Source of the DNA: Citricoccus sp. SGAir0253
GTDB taxonomy: Bacteria; Actinomycetota; Actinomycetes; Actinomycetales; Micrococcaceae
Reading direction: 5' to 3'
DNA: 64,000 nucleotides
Assembly: GCF_005877055.1 (NCBI RefSeq)
Contig: NZ_CP039424.1
Coordinates: forward strand, 868,001-932,000
In this document: piece by piece, positions 37,849-45,607 of the stretch
Numbering within the stretch: the stretch's first letter is position 1
Layout: each line of letters opens with the position of its first letter
Position numbers and translations under genes: made by a program
The notes under the pieces: model-generated
The model's input: the letters and a program-made list of their open reading frames with translations, nothing else
Database searches by the model: none
Told to the model about the DNA's origin: nothing

Positions 37849-39540
37849 TCATCGTCGCCAGTAGCGATTGCGCCGAAGCCGTTGCTGTGGGTCGAGGTAG
37901 GGCGCGGGGATGAACCATGGCCGCCCCGAGTCCATCTCGATCTCCCAGGCCCCCGCGTGCACCGCGTGATGGTGGTGGTTGCACAGGAGTACCCCGTTGT
38001 CCACGGAGGTGGGGCCGCCGCGTTCCCAGTACTGCACATGGTGCACGTCGCACCACGGCGCGGGGATGGAGCATCCCGGGGCGGCGCAGCCGCCGTCCCG
38101 GGCGGCGATCGCCTGCCGCAGCCGTGCGGGGAAGAGCCGCTGGGCCCGGCCGACGTCGAGGACCTGCCCCTCCGCCCCCAGCACGACCGGCAGGATGTCG
38201 GCATCGCAGGCCAGCGTGCGGATCAGCTGGGGGTGCACGGAACCGGTGAACGTGGCCGAGGACTCGAAGCCGGCCAGGTCCTCGGCCGAGGCGGCGCCGG
38301 CGGTCACGAGGTCGCCGAGGAGGGTCCGGTAGTCGATCGTGACGGCCACCTGCGGACGCGTCCCACCGGTCCACGGCAGGGCCTTGCTGTCGGCCACCGA
38401 CAGGCCGGCGGACAGGCAGGCGATGAGTCCGTCCAGCGACCTCTGATGCCGCGAGCGCGGGTCCAGCGCGGTGTCTGCAGGCCCGTTCGCTGATGGTCCG
38501 TTCCCCGCGGACTCGTCCACGGGCCCCGCGGCGCCTCCCGCCGGGGGAACCTCCTCCGCCTCGGGGGCCTCCTCATGGCCCTGCCGCGCGCGGGGGTTGT
38601 TCGCGGCCTCGGCGACGGTCCGAAGCGTCTCGTGCTGGGCGTCGTTGGCGGCCAGGAGCCAGTGGTGGAAGCCGTTGCGGCGGCCCTTGTAGACCAGCCC
38701 CTGCTCGCGGGGCGCGTCCAGGTCCGTGGGCTCCGTGCCGTCCGGGTCCACGGCGGCCTCGAACCACCGGAGCCAGTGGTGGCACACCCGGCGCAGCATC
38801 GCGGGCTCCATGGCCTGGCCCTGGTCCACCATCGTGGCCTCGCCCTCGGTGATCAGCCGCTCGACGACCTCCGGGTCGGCCTCCGCCCGCGTCGCGATCC
38901 GCCGGGCCTCGGCGACGGTTCCCCGGACGTGGTCGATGGCGGCGCGGTCCAGGGTGCCGGCGTGCACCGCCGCCGACAACTCCGGCAACTGCGGGGGGAG
39001 CGCCTCCCCGGTGAGCACCCGAGAGGCGCACAGCACGTCGGCGTGCCGGAGCCGCCGCTTCGCCTCGGAGGTGTCGATGCGGAGCATGCCCCGGAGGTAG
39101 TCCGCGGTGTCCCGGAAGGCGGTCTTGCCCTCCGGCAGCCCGAGGAGCCGCGACCGTGTGGCGGGGACCTCGAAGACCTCGGACGTGTGCCGCGCCAGGG
39201 ACATCTGCGCCGCCGCGATCGACCGGGCCACGGACTCGAGGGCATGGTGCAGGACGGGCAGCGTGAACGATGCCGCTCCCTCCGTCGCAGCGAGGGGGGT
39301 GGGGTGGGTCTCGCCGGCTGTGGTTTTCCCGCCGTCCGTGGGAAGCATGGCGCCCCAGTCGGCTGCGGCCTCCTCCGGCCGTGGCGCCGGCGACAGCTCG
39401 TGGAGCGACGCTGTCGAGGCAAGCCTCCGGGTGAGCGATCGCGTGGCCTCGTGGGCCAGGCGCATGAGGTCCTCCAGCGGGAGCCGGTCCAGATGGGGAA
39501 CCTCGGGGACGTCGAACGGCGGCGTGTGCTGGATCGTCAT
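37849..39540 (-). CDS. DUF222 and HNH endonuclease-domain protein
   Basis: The 563-residue product starts MTIQHTPPFDVPEV behind GGAGGGGG. Its middle is the helical DUF222 domain (13E12-repeat family), followed by an acidic, disordered stretch (EEAPEAEEVPPAGGAAG). The C terminus is a zinc-type HNH nuclease: CAAPGCSIPAPWCDVHHVQY and NGVLLCNHHHHAVH. Such genes are multicopy in Micrococcales and mycobacteria. The function is unknown; nuclease activity is inferred from intact His and Cys residues. It lies between the Tad island and rplM. Confidence 0.85.
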   Translation of the reverse strand: MTIQHTPPFDVPEVPHLDRLPLEDLMRLAHEATRSLTRRLASTASLHELSPAPRPEEAAADWGAMLPTDGGKTTAGETHPTPLAATEGAASFTLPVLHHALESVARSIAAAQMSLARHTSEVFEVPATRSRLLGLPEGKTAFRDTADYLRGMLRIDTSEAKRRLRHADVLCASRVLTGEALPPQLPELSAAVHAGTLDRAAIDHVRGTVAEARRIATRAEADPEVVERLITEGEATMVDQGQAMEPAMLRRVCHHWLRWFEAAVDPDGTEPTDLDAPREQGLVYKGRRNGFHHWLLAANDAQHETLRTVAEAANNPRARQGHEEAPEAEEVPPAGGAAGPVDESAGNGPSANGPADTALDPRSRHQRSLDGLIACLSAGLSVADSKALPWTGGTRPQVAVTIDYRTLLGDLVTAGAASAEDLAGFESSATFTGSVHPQLIRTLACDADILPVVLGAEGQVLDVGRAQRLFPARLRQAIAARDGGCAAPGCSIPAPWCDVHHVQYWERGGPTSVDNGVLLCNHHHHAVHAGAWEIEMDSGRPWFIPAPYLDPQQRLRRNRYWRR

Positions 39541-40177
39541 CGTGCTGCCCCCTCCGCGCTGTTGTCCGGACCATTGATCGAAGATGTGTTCGAATATGAC
39601 CATCTCAGCACTGCCCGTGCGGCGCCGACAGGGGTTCGCGAAGTCTGTGGATGACACGCCCAGAAGAGGTTCCTGTGCAGGAGCGGCCTGCGGGACCCGG
39701 GGAGGGTGCTGGCGGGGTGTTGTCGGGAATCCGCACGGACCGGCGCCCGCCCGTTGCCGGGCGATGGCCGCCGGGGCCCGGCCGGGATCGGCCCGGGTCG
39801 CCTCTCCACAGCCGCTCCGAAGCCCTCCGCGGCCTCTCGGTATCCCCTCCGCGCCCTCGCTACCCCCGCCGCCCGCACGGGCCGGGACGGCCGCCGTCGG
39901 GCCCGGCGCCTTGCCGGTTGCTTTGCCGGTTCCGGGCCGAACCGGTAGTATGGACCTTCGTTGTGCGTGTCCTTTCCCGGATCCGCTGCGCCCACGGGTG
40001 GCCTGGTTGCATGGCCGCTCACGCCCGGGGCGCCGCCGGGAAGCTTTCGGACCCGGCCTCACATCAGCCCTCACCTGGTGTGCCGGTTGCGCACCGAAGA
40101 ACGTCAGTGCCCGCGCCGAGGACTCACGCCCCACGGCCAGGTCGCTGTAACCGACACCGAAAACGAAGGCAAACACC
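39541..40177. promoter_or_regulatory. Divergent intergenic region HNH / rplM
   Basis: These 637 nt hold no credible gene. The rplM promoter has TTGCCG (39923-39928), a 17-nt spacer and TAGTAT (39946-39951), leaving a leader of about 220 nt before GTG 40178. On the minus strand, a T/A-rich TCATATT near 39596-39602 may be the HNH-gene -10. The rest (about 39660-39900) is high-GC sequence with no visible signal. Confidence 0.6.
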
Positions 40178-40621
40178 GTGCGTACGTACACTCCCAAGCC
40201 CGGCGACGCCGACCGCCAGTGGCACGTCATTGACGCCACCGACGTCGTGCTGGGTCGTCTTGCCAGCCAGACCGCAACGCTGCTGCGCGGAAAGCACAAG
40301 CCGACCTTCGCCCCCCACATGGACATGGGCGATTTCGTCATCATCATCAACGCCGAGAAGGTGGCCCTGACCGGCGCCAAGCTCGAGAAGAAGCGCGCCT
40401 ACCGCCACTCCGGCTACCCGGGCGGTCTCTCCTCGGTCTCCTACGCGGAGCTCCTGGAGAAGAACCCGGTCCGCGCCGTGGAGAAGGCCGTGCGCGGCAT
40501 GCTCCCGAAGAACTCCCTGGCCGCCGAGCAGCTGCACAAGCTGAAGGTGTACCGCGGTGCCGAGCACCCGCACGCCGCCCAGCAGCCCAAGACGTTCGAC
40601 ATCACCCAGGTCGCCCAGTAA
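40178..40621 (+). CDS. rplM: 50S ribosomal protein L13
   Basis: This 147-residue L13 runs from [20 protein letters not shown] to [10 protein letters not shown]. It holds [20 protein letters not shown] and [16 protein letters not shown]. It is an early 50S assembly protein. GTG 40178 starts it. In most relatives it directly follows truA; here ~13.7 kb of Tad and HNH genes intervene. Confidence 0.97.
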   Translation: MRTYTPKPGDADRQWHVIDATDVVLGRLASQTATLLRGKHKPTFAPHMDMGDFVIIINAEKVALTGAKLEKKRAYRHSGYPGGLSSVSYAELLEKNPVRAVEKAVRGMLPKNSLAAEQLHKLKVYRGAEHPHAAQQPKTFDITQVAQ

Positions 40622-40655
40622 CGGGTCAGCCACCCCAAGTCTTTCAAGGAGAACC

Positions 40656-41153
40656 ATGACTCTCAACGAGAATGAGTCGACCGAGGAAGTGGAGCTGACC
40701 AGCTACACCTCCGAGTCCGCCCCGGCCGCCGAGGCCGTCGCCGTCACCGAGCGCCCGGCCCTCACCGTCGCCGGTGCCGCCGTGGGCCGCCGCAAGCAGG
40801 CCATCGCCCGCGTCCGCGTGGTCCCGGGCTCCGGCCAGTGGACCATCAACGGCCGCGCGCTGGAGACCTACTTCCCGAACAAGCTGCACCAGCAGGAAGT
40901 CAACGACCCGTTCAAGCTCCTCGAGCTCGAGGGTGCCTACGACGTCATCGCCCGCATCTCCGGCGGTGGCCCCTCCGGCCAGGCCGGCGCCCTGCGCCTG
41001 GGCGTGGCCCGTGCCCTGAACGAGATCGACCGGGACAACAACCGTCCGGCGCTCAAGAAGGCCGGCTTCCTGACCCGCGACCCGCGCGTCATCGAGCGCA
41101 AGAAGGCCGGCCTCAAGAAGGCCCGCAAGGCCTCGCAGTTCTCGAAGCGCTGA
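40656..41153 (+). CDS. rpsI: 30S ribosomal protein S9
   Basis: The 165-residue product has an S9 core from [20 protein letters not shown] to the conserved tail [12 protein letters not shown], which contacts P-site tRNA through its last Arg/Lys. The first ~45 residues ([20 protein letters not shown]) form an acidic extension. AAGGAGA precedes ATG 40656, 34 nt after rplM. Confidence 0.97.
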   Translation: MTLNENESTEEVELTSYTSESAPAAEAVAVTERPALTVAGAAVGRRKQAIARVRVVPGSGQWTINGRALETYFPNKLHQQEVNDPFKLLELEGAYDVIARISGGGPSGQAGALRLGVARALNEIDRDNNRPALKKAGFLTRDPRVIERKKAGLKKARKASQFSKR

Positions 41154-41236
41154 TCCTCCACCCTTCCGGTGCGGGTGCCTGGCATCCCGCGCCGGAAGGT
41201 CCCGACGGCGGCGGCCCGCCTGCCGCCCTCGGCCCA

Positions 41237-41283
41237 CGGAACCCCGTGGTCCGGTCCTCGACGGACCGGGCCGCGGGGTTCCG
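41237..41283. terminator. Terminator between rpsI and the glycan operon
   Basis: CGGAACCCCG (41237-41246) pairs with CGGGGTTCCG (41274-41283), and the inner TCCGGTCC/GGACCGG extends the stem around TCGAC. It lies between converging genes and could serve both strands. The rest of 41154-41433 shows nothing further. Confidence 0.75.
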
Positions 41284-41433
41284 CCGTGTCCGGGCCCCGA
41301 CGGGGTCCATGGAGCCATGCCGGGCCTTGAGGACCTGCCCGTCGCGGGCCATGGTGAAGTGCTGGCTCACACCAGCCGGCGGCGTGAGGACACGAGGCTG
41401 GTGCCGCGTGCGACGGGAGCCGACCGGGCTCGA

Positions 41434-41901
41434 TCAAGCATCGGGGTAAGGCGAGGAGGGCAGTGGAACCGGTCGCCGCGCCGACGGGGAGGAAGCCTCC
41501 TGGGCGGCATAGACCACCTTCAGGTGATAGCCATAGCGGAGGAAGAACGCAGCGAGGAGTGTCACGGACTGTGCCAGCGGACTGAGGACATGGGCCACCT
41601 CGACCAGGAACCACAGGAATGGTATGCGGGCGCCTGTCTCCAGGGTGTTGAAGGTGAACGACCTCACGAACCGCTGTGGCAATGACCGGTGGGTACCGGA
41701 GAGGTGAGTGAAGACAAGCTTCTCCTGCATGATGAAGTTCGTGATGATGGTGAGTTCCCCGGCGACGATGGCCGCTAGTACGTACTCGGTCTGCAGGGAG
41801 ATCAGGGCCACCATGATGAGGACGTTGAGCACCGCTCCGAAGGCCCCGATGAGGGCGAACCGCGAGATCTTGGCGTTGGCCAGGCGGACCAGCCTGTTCA
41901 C
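41434..41901 (-). CDS. GtrA-family membrane protein
   Basis: The 155-residue product has four helices. FALIGAFGAVLNVLIMVALI and a Thr-rich third helix region with ITNFIMQEKLVF are typical of GtrA, proposed to flip polyprenyl-phosphate sugars or assist GT-C enzymes. GTG 41901 overlaps the upstream transferase stop (GTGA) and has GGGAGAGAAG upstream; an ATG at 41961 would create a 64-nt overlap. It is the last gene of the five-gene glycan operon, probably supplying lipid-linked sugar. Confidence 0.85.
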   Translation of the reverse strand: MNRLVRLANAKISRFALIGAFGAVLNVLIMVALISLQTEYVLAAIVAGELTIITNFIMQEKLVFTHLSGTHRSLPQRFVRSFTFNTLETGARIPFLWFLVEVAHVLSPLAQSVTLLAAFFLRYGYHLKVVYAAQEASSPSARRPVPLPSSPYPDA

Positions 41902-43556
41902 CGCTTCTCTCCCGTCAAGGTTGGTGACGCGCCATCCGGCAGCACTTCTCGAATCCTCCATTCACCGAAGGAAACGACAACGCGAGAGTTCTGCAACGCC
42001 ACATCGGCATCCTTGAGCGCGAGGTTCTCGATGTTGCGAACCGTCGGCGGCCCCTCGACGATCCAGTCGATGCTCCGCCAACCGCCGGGGTGATGGGCAT
42101 CGTACTCCGTGTCCAAATCCATCTTCTCCAGCGCGATGACCTTCCAGGGATCGTGGCGACCATCTGCGTTGATGTCCTGCCACATGGAGTACGGCACGAG
42201 GGCGACGTCTTCCCGTGGCAGGTTCTGCTGTGACCACTGCAATGCCTTGTGCCAGTCGTCGTTGGCCGTGTTGGTGAGGAGCCCCCGATTCATCGAGTAC
42301 CACGCGGGGATGAGCATGCCGAGGACGAGTGCCGTAAGCGTTCCAGCCACACCCACGGAAACCAGCCTGAGACCTGCAGATGACTTCGTCTTGGCGGCGT
42401 GCCGACCGCGGTAAGGGACTCGAGGGAACAGTCGGGACACCGTCGCCCATGCGATGTCGGTGGCGATGGCGATGGCAAGCGCCAGGAGGGGAATGGCCGC
42501 AACGATGTACATGGCCGGGAGGTAGCCGTGCCCGATCACCACTGGCGCGGAGAACAGGAGCAATGCGGCGGGTATCCAACGGGCCTCGCGGCGCAGCAGG
42601 CACAACAGTGCTGCCCCCATGCCGATGAGTATCAAGTAGCTGTCGTAGTACAACCAGCCGCCGACCAACTCCGTACGTCCGGAGGAGGGATCGAAGAGGC
42701 TTCCGGACCCGGGACGAGAGAGGAACTGGAACCTGAGCGCGTCCTGTAGTGAGACGTGGCCGGCCCCGGCGATCAGTTCCCCGCGCAGGACAGCCAGCAA
42801 GGGGAAGAACGCCAGGACCAGCCCTCCGACGGACAGGAACCCGATCACGGAGAAGAAGCGGGTCTGCCAGTACGGGCGATGCAGCAAGGCCAGCAGCAAG
42901 GCGGGGCCGAAGATGGCCAGCGTCTCCTTGGACAGGACCGCCACGGCGAAGCACGCCCCGGCGCCAATGTGGTGCCACAACTTGAGCTCGAGCGACAACG
43001 CCAGGTAGAAGGCCAAGAGGAGCCAGGGTATGCCCACGTTGTCGATGAAGACCTGACGGCCAAGGACGAGGGACAGGGGAGAGAGGCAGAAGAGCAGCGC
43101 GCCCATGATGGCGAACGGGAGCGACGCTCTCAACCGGCGCGCCAGAAGGAACACGAGCAACGTGGTGGCGACGAAGAACAGTCCCACGACGTAGCGCATC
43201 TGCCCCACGGCCGTCTCGTCTCCGTGGCCCAGCAGGGTGGGGATCCACGACAGCACTGCTAGCTGCAGCCACCCCAGCGGTGGGTGGTCGTACCAGTAGG
43301 TATAGGGAGCAAGGCTGCCGTTGAGCGACGAAAGGGCTTGTGCAGTATAGGTGCCTTCATCATCCTGATACGCCGACGCGTGAAGGACGTTCCAACTGGC
43401 AACTACAGCCGCCAGCAAGGCCACAATCATCGCTGCTTTCTGGTTCGGCGTACGCGCCTTGGAGAACTGCAGGACAGACGCCACCATGCCGCGGAGACGC
43501 GACGACCACAAGACGGCTGCCGGCAGGAATCGCCAGGCCACCACCGCGGGCTTCAT
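41898..43556 (-). CDS. GT-C membrane glycosyltransferase (PMT/ArnT-like, GT39 type)
   Basis: This 552-residue, 11-13-helix membrane enzyme has SAYQDDEGTYTAQALSSL in the first outer loop; its Asp-Glu is the catalytic or metal motif of the PMT/ArnT group. YWYDHPPLGWLQLAVL follows. A C-terminal soluble domain of about 120 residues faces outside. It should use a polyprenyl-phosphate sugar, fitting the GtrA partner. ATG 43556 overlaps the GT2 stop (ATGA). The acceptor is unknown and could be the polymer made by the GT2 neighbour or an exported protein. Confidence 0.82.
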   Translation of the reverse strand: MKPAVVAWRFLPAAVLWSSRLRGMVASVLQFSKARTPNQKAAMIVALLAAVVASWNVLHASAYQDDEGTYTAQALSSLNGSLAPYTYWYDHPPLGWLQLAVLSWIPTLLGHGDETAVGQMRYVVGLFFVATTLLVFLLARRLRASLPFAIMGALLFCLSPLSLVLGRQVFIDNVGIPWLLLAFYLALSLELKLWHHIGAGACFAVAVLSKETLAIFGPALLLALLHRPYWQTRFFSVIGFLSVGGLVLAFFPLLAVLRGELIAGAGHVSLQDALRFQFLSRPGSGSLFDPSSGRTELVGGWLYYDSYLILIGMGAALLCLLRREARWIPAALLLFSAPVVIGHGYLPAMYIVAAIPLLALAIAIATDIAWATVSRLFPRVPYRGRHAAKTKSSAGLRLVSVGVAGTLTALVLGMLIPAWYSMNRGLLTNTANDDWHKALQWSQQNLPREDVALVPYSMWQDINADGRHDPWKVIALEKMDLDTEYDAHHPGGWRSIDWIVEGPPTVRNIENLALKDADVALQNSRVVVSFGEWRIREVLPDGASPTLTGEKR

Positions 43557-44833
43557 GACTGGACCGCCATGTATCCGAGGTGCGAACCGGCATGCTTGGT
43601 CTTCTCCCATCTGAAGTCGCTCTGCCTGAACTTAACGAAGGCCCGGAGCGCTGAGAAGGCGAGGAGCATCTGGTAGAAGGGCGTTCCCAGGACGAGCCGG
43701 GCATAGTCGAAGAGCCGGATCCGGTATCCGTGGTCGCGCCCGAATTCCCGGAGCATGCAGATGTCGAATGCGAGAGCTGCTACGGCCGGGACCAGGGGGA
43801 CGAACGTCAGCAGTGCTACGGGCACCGGCACCTTGCCGAAGAGCGCAGTGGCGATGCAGATTGGTATGCAGAGTCCGGTAAAGGCCATGAAGTGCTGCTG
43901 AAGGAGCGTCCACCATGCGATGACTCTCTGCCTGAAGGTCGGCAGGGATGCCCAATCACGCTTGGCATAGACCTGCATGAATCCCAAGGACCACCGCGTC
44001 CGCTGTTTGACCAGTGCGCGGATCGAATCCGGGGTTTCCTCCTTGGTCACCAAGTGGGGAGAGTACGCGATGACGATCTTCCGGTGGAGGACGGACAGCC
44101 GGACACCGAGATCACAGTCCTCAGCCAGGCAGTCACCGTCCCATCCGTCGATGGACCGCAGGACGTCGCGGCGGACGAAGACCGTGTTCCCGCCCAACGG
44201 GATGAACCCCCGTTTCGCGTAGGCGTGCAGCCGGGAACGGAACCACATGAAGTACTCCAGGCAGTTCCGCAATGCGTACCACGAGTCGCGGTAGTTGATC
44301 AGCTGGACGGCTCCTTGGACGACATCAGCGTTCTTCACCTGGAAACAGCTGTCAACGTGGCGAAGCAGGTCGGGCGCCGCGATCGACTCAGCGTCGAAGA
44401 CACCGATCACGTCATTGCGGCACAGGGCCAGGGCAGTGTTGAGTTGGCGCGGCTTGCTCTTCACTGGACCGGTGTCCACACTGACCCGGACCATCCCCCC
44501 CCGTTCCGCGGCCAACTTCCGGGCGATGGCCACGGTTTCCGGGTCGTCGTCACCGACAGAGATGATCACCTCGACACGCGGATGGTCCTGGCTGCATAGG
44601 TGGGCCAGAGTCGTCCGCATGACCCGTTCGCTCTCGTGGCGGCAGGGCATGATCAGTGAGAAGGAGGAACCGAGGGTGGGCAGCAACTCCGTGTACGAGG
44701 TCGACGCCTGGGTCCTCGGGTCCCACCACGCATGGGTCGTGACATGCAAGGTCGACAGGGCGATGAGGAACAACACCCCGGAGATCGCGACAAGCAGTGT
44801 TCCCAACAGAACGGCGAGTGTCGTGGTCAGCAT
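43553..44833 (-). CDS. Processive family 2 glycosyltransferase (CslA/cellulose-synthase-like)
   Basis: The product is 426 residues: one N-terminal helix (5-30), a GT-A domain, and C-terminal helices (305-360, 380-400). The processive D,D,D,QxxRW set is complete: Asp95-97 in SVGDDDPET, Asp147 in IGVFDAES, Glu238-Asp239 in CLAEDCDLGVRL, and Gln277/Arg280/Trp281 in KQRTRWSLGF. Such enzymes polymerise and extrude beta-linked polysaccharide. An AA5 oxidase in the same operon recalls Streptomyces cslA-glxA. The enzyme is shorter than typical BcsA and lacks a PilZ domain. No good RBS precedes ATG 44833. Confidence 0.85.
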   Translation of the reverse strand: MLTTTLAVLLGTLLVAISGVLFLIALSTLHVTTHAWWDPRTQASTSYTELLPTLGSSFSLIMPCRHESERVMRTTLAHLCSQDHPRVEVIISVGDDDPETVAIARKLAAERGGMVRVSVDTGPVKSKPRQLNTALALCRNDVIGVFDAESIAAPDLLRHVDSCFQVKNADVVQGAVQLINYRDSWYALRNCLEYFMWFRSRLHAYAKRGFIPLGGNTVFVRRDVLRSIDGWDGDCLAEDCDLGVRLSVLHRKIVIAYSPHLVTKEETPDSIRALVKQRTRWSLGFMQVYAKRDWASLPTFRQRVIAWWTLLQQHFMAFTGLCIPICIATALFGKVPVPVALLTFVPLVPAVAALAFDICMLREFGRDHGYRIRLFDYARLVLGTPFYQMLLAFSALRAFVKFRQSDFRWEKTKHAGSHLGYMAVQS

Positions 44834-44941
44834 CGTCAGCCGATTCAGTCGCAGGTGCTATGGGCGAAGGTCCACAGGGGCTGAGTGATAGTCGGCCCAT
44901 CCAGCGAGGGCCTGGCGGACTGCTGCCCGCCGCCCTGCCCG

Positions 44942-45607
44942 TCAGTCATCACCTGCATCACAGGCCCTCCCGTCGCGATCGGTGTCCAGGCGTTGCGGGT
45001 CGACGCCCTTCCGGCGCACGGCTGCACCATCCGGGAAGTACTTCCGGAGCTCCGAACAGGACCAGCGGTGCTCCATGGTCGACGGGGAAATGCCGGCATC
45101 CGCCATGTCCCTGAGATGCCCCGCCATGCTGGGAGGAACCACCGGGACGCACTGACCGTTCTCGCCGTATTCGCGGAGGCACCCGCCGACGCCGTTTCCG
45201 CCCGGTGCGTGGACCTGGGACGGAAGGACCTTTCCTCGGAGCGTGGGCGGGGGACCCTGTCGAGCGGGGGAACGGTCCTTGAGGGGATGTTCTGTACCCG
45301 CGGCCTGAACCAGCGACGTCTGCTTCCTGTTGGCCGGATGGGTCTCGTCCGACGGTCCCGGATTGGCCGGTCCCAGGCGGGGGGCTGCGGGCAGGCCGCT
45401 CAATGGCGACTGGGCCAGCGCCGAGTGTTCGGCATGGTTGGAATCGGCGAACGCCGCCGCGCCTCCACGGGCGGCATATCCCGGCTCCGGACTCCGCGAG
45501 TTGTTACCCGACGGGTCGTGCGCCAGGGCTAGGAGAACGGTCAGGCCCAGGGCCACGACGATGTTCCGCACCCATCCGGCTGCCTTGCTGCCTCGGAATC
45601 CAGTCAT
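44942..45607 (-). CDS. Exported excalibur-domain protein
   Basis: The 221-residue product has an N-terminal helix (WVRNIVVALGLTVLLALAHD) acting as signal or anchor, then a low-complexity Pro/Ser/Arg region. Two Cys (GGCLREYGENGQCV) follow, then a C-terminal excalibur domain: CSELRKYFPDGAAV and LDTDRDGRACDAGDD, a DxDxDG calcium-binding loop. Excalibur domains occur in secreted and surface proteins. ATG 45607 overlaps the oxidase stop (ATGA), so it is translated with it. Perhaps a calcium-dependent wall or glycan binder. Confidence 0.75.
   Translation of the reverse strand: MTGFRGSKAAGWVRNIVVALGLTVLLALAHDPSGNNSRSPEPGYAARGGAAAFADSNHAEHSALAQSPLSGLPAAPRLGPANPGPSDETHPANRKQTSLVQAAGTEHPLKDRSPARQGPPPTLRGKVLPSQVHAPGGNGVGGCLREYGENGQCVPVVPPSMAGHLRDMADAGISPSTMEHRWSCSELRKYFPDGAAVRRKGVDPQRLDTDRDGRACDAGDD

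Noticed and set aside
37849-39540. HNH gene considered as part of an intron or mobile element
   Set aside because: No reverse transcriptase, transposase, terminal repeats or interrupted host gene; DUF222-HNH proteins are ordinary multicopy genes in this group.
39584-40150. 188-residue plus-strand frame between the HNH gene and rplM
   Set aside because: It runs through the rplM promoter and leader and is Pro/Arg-rich without features.
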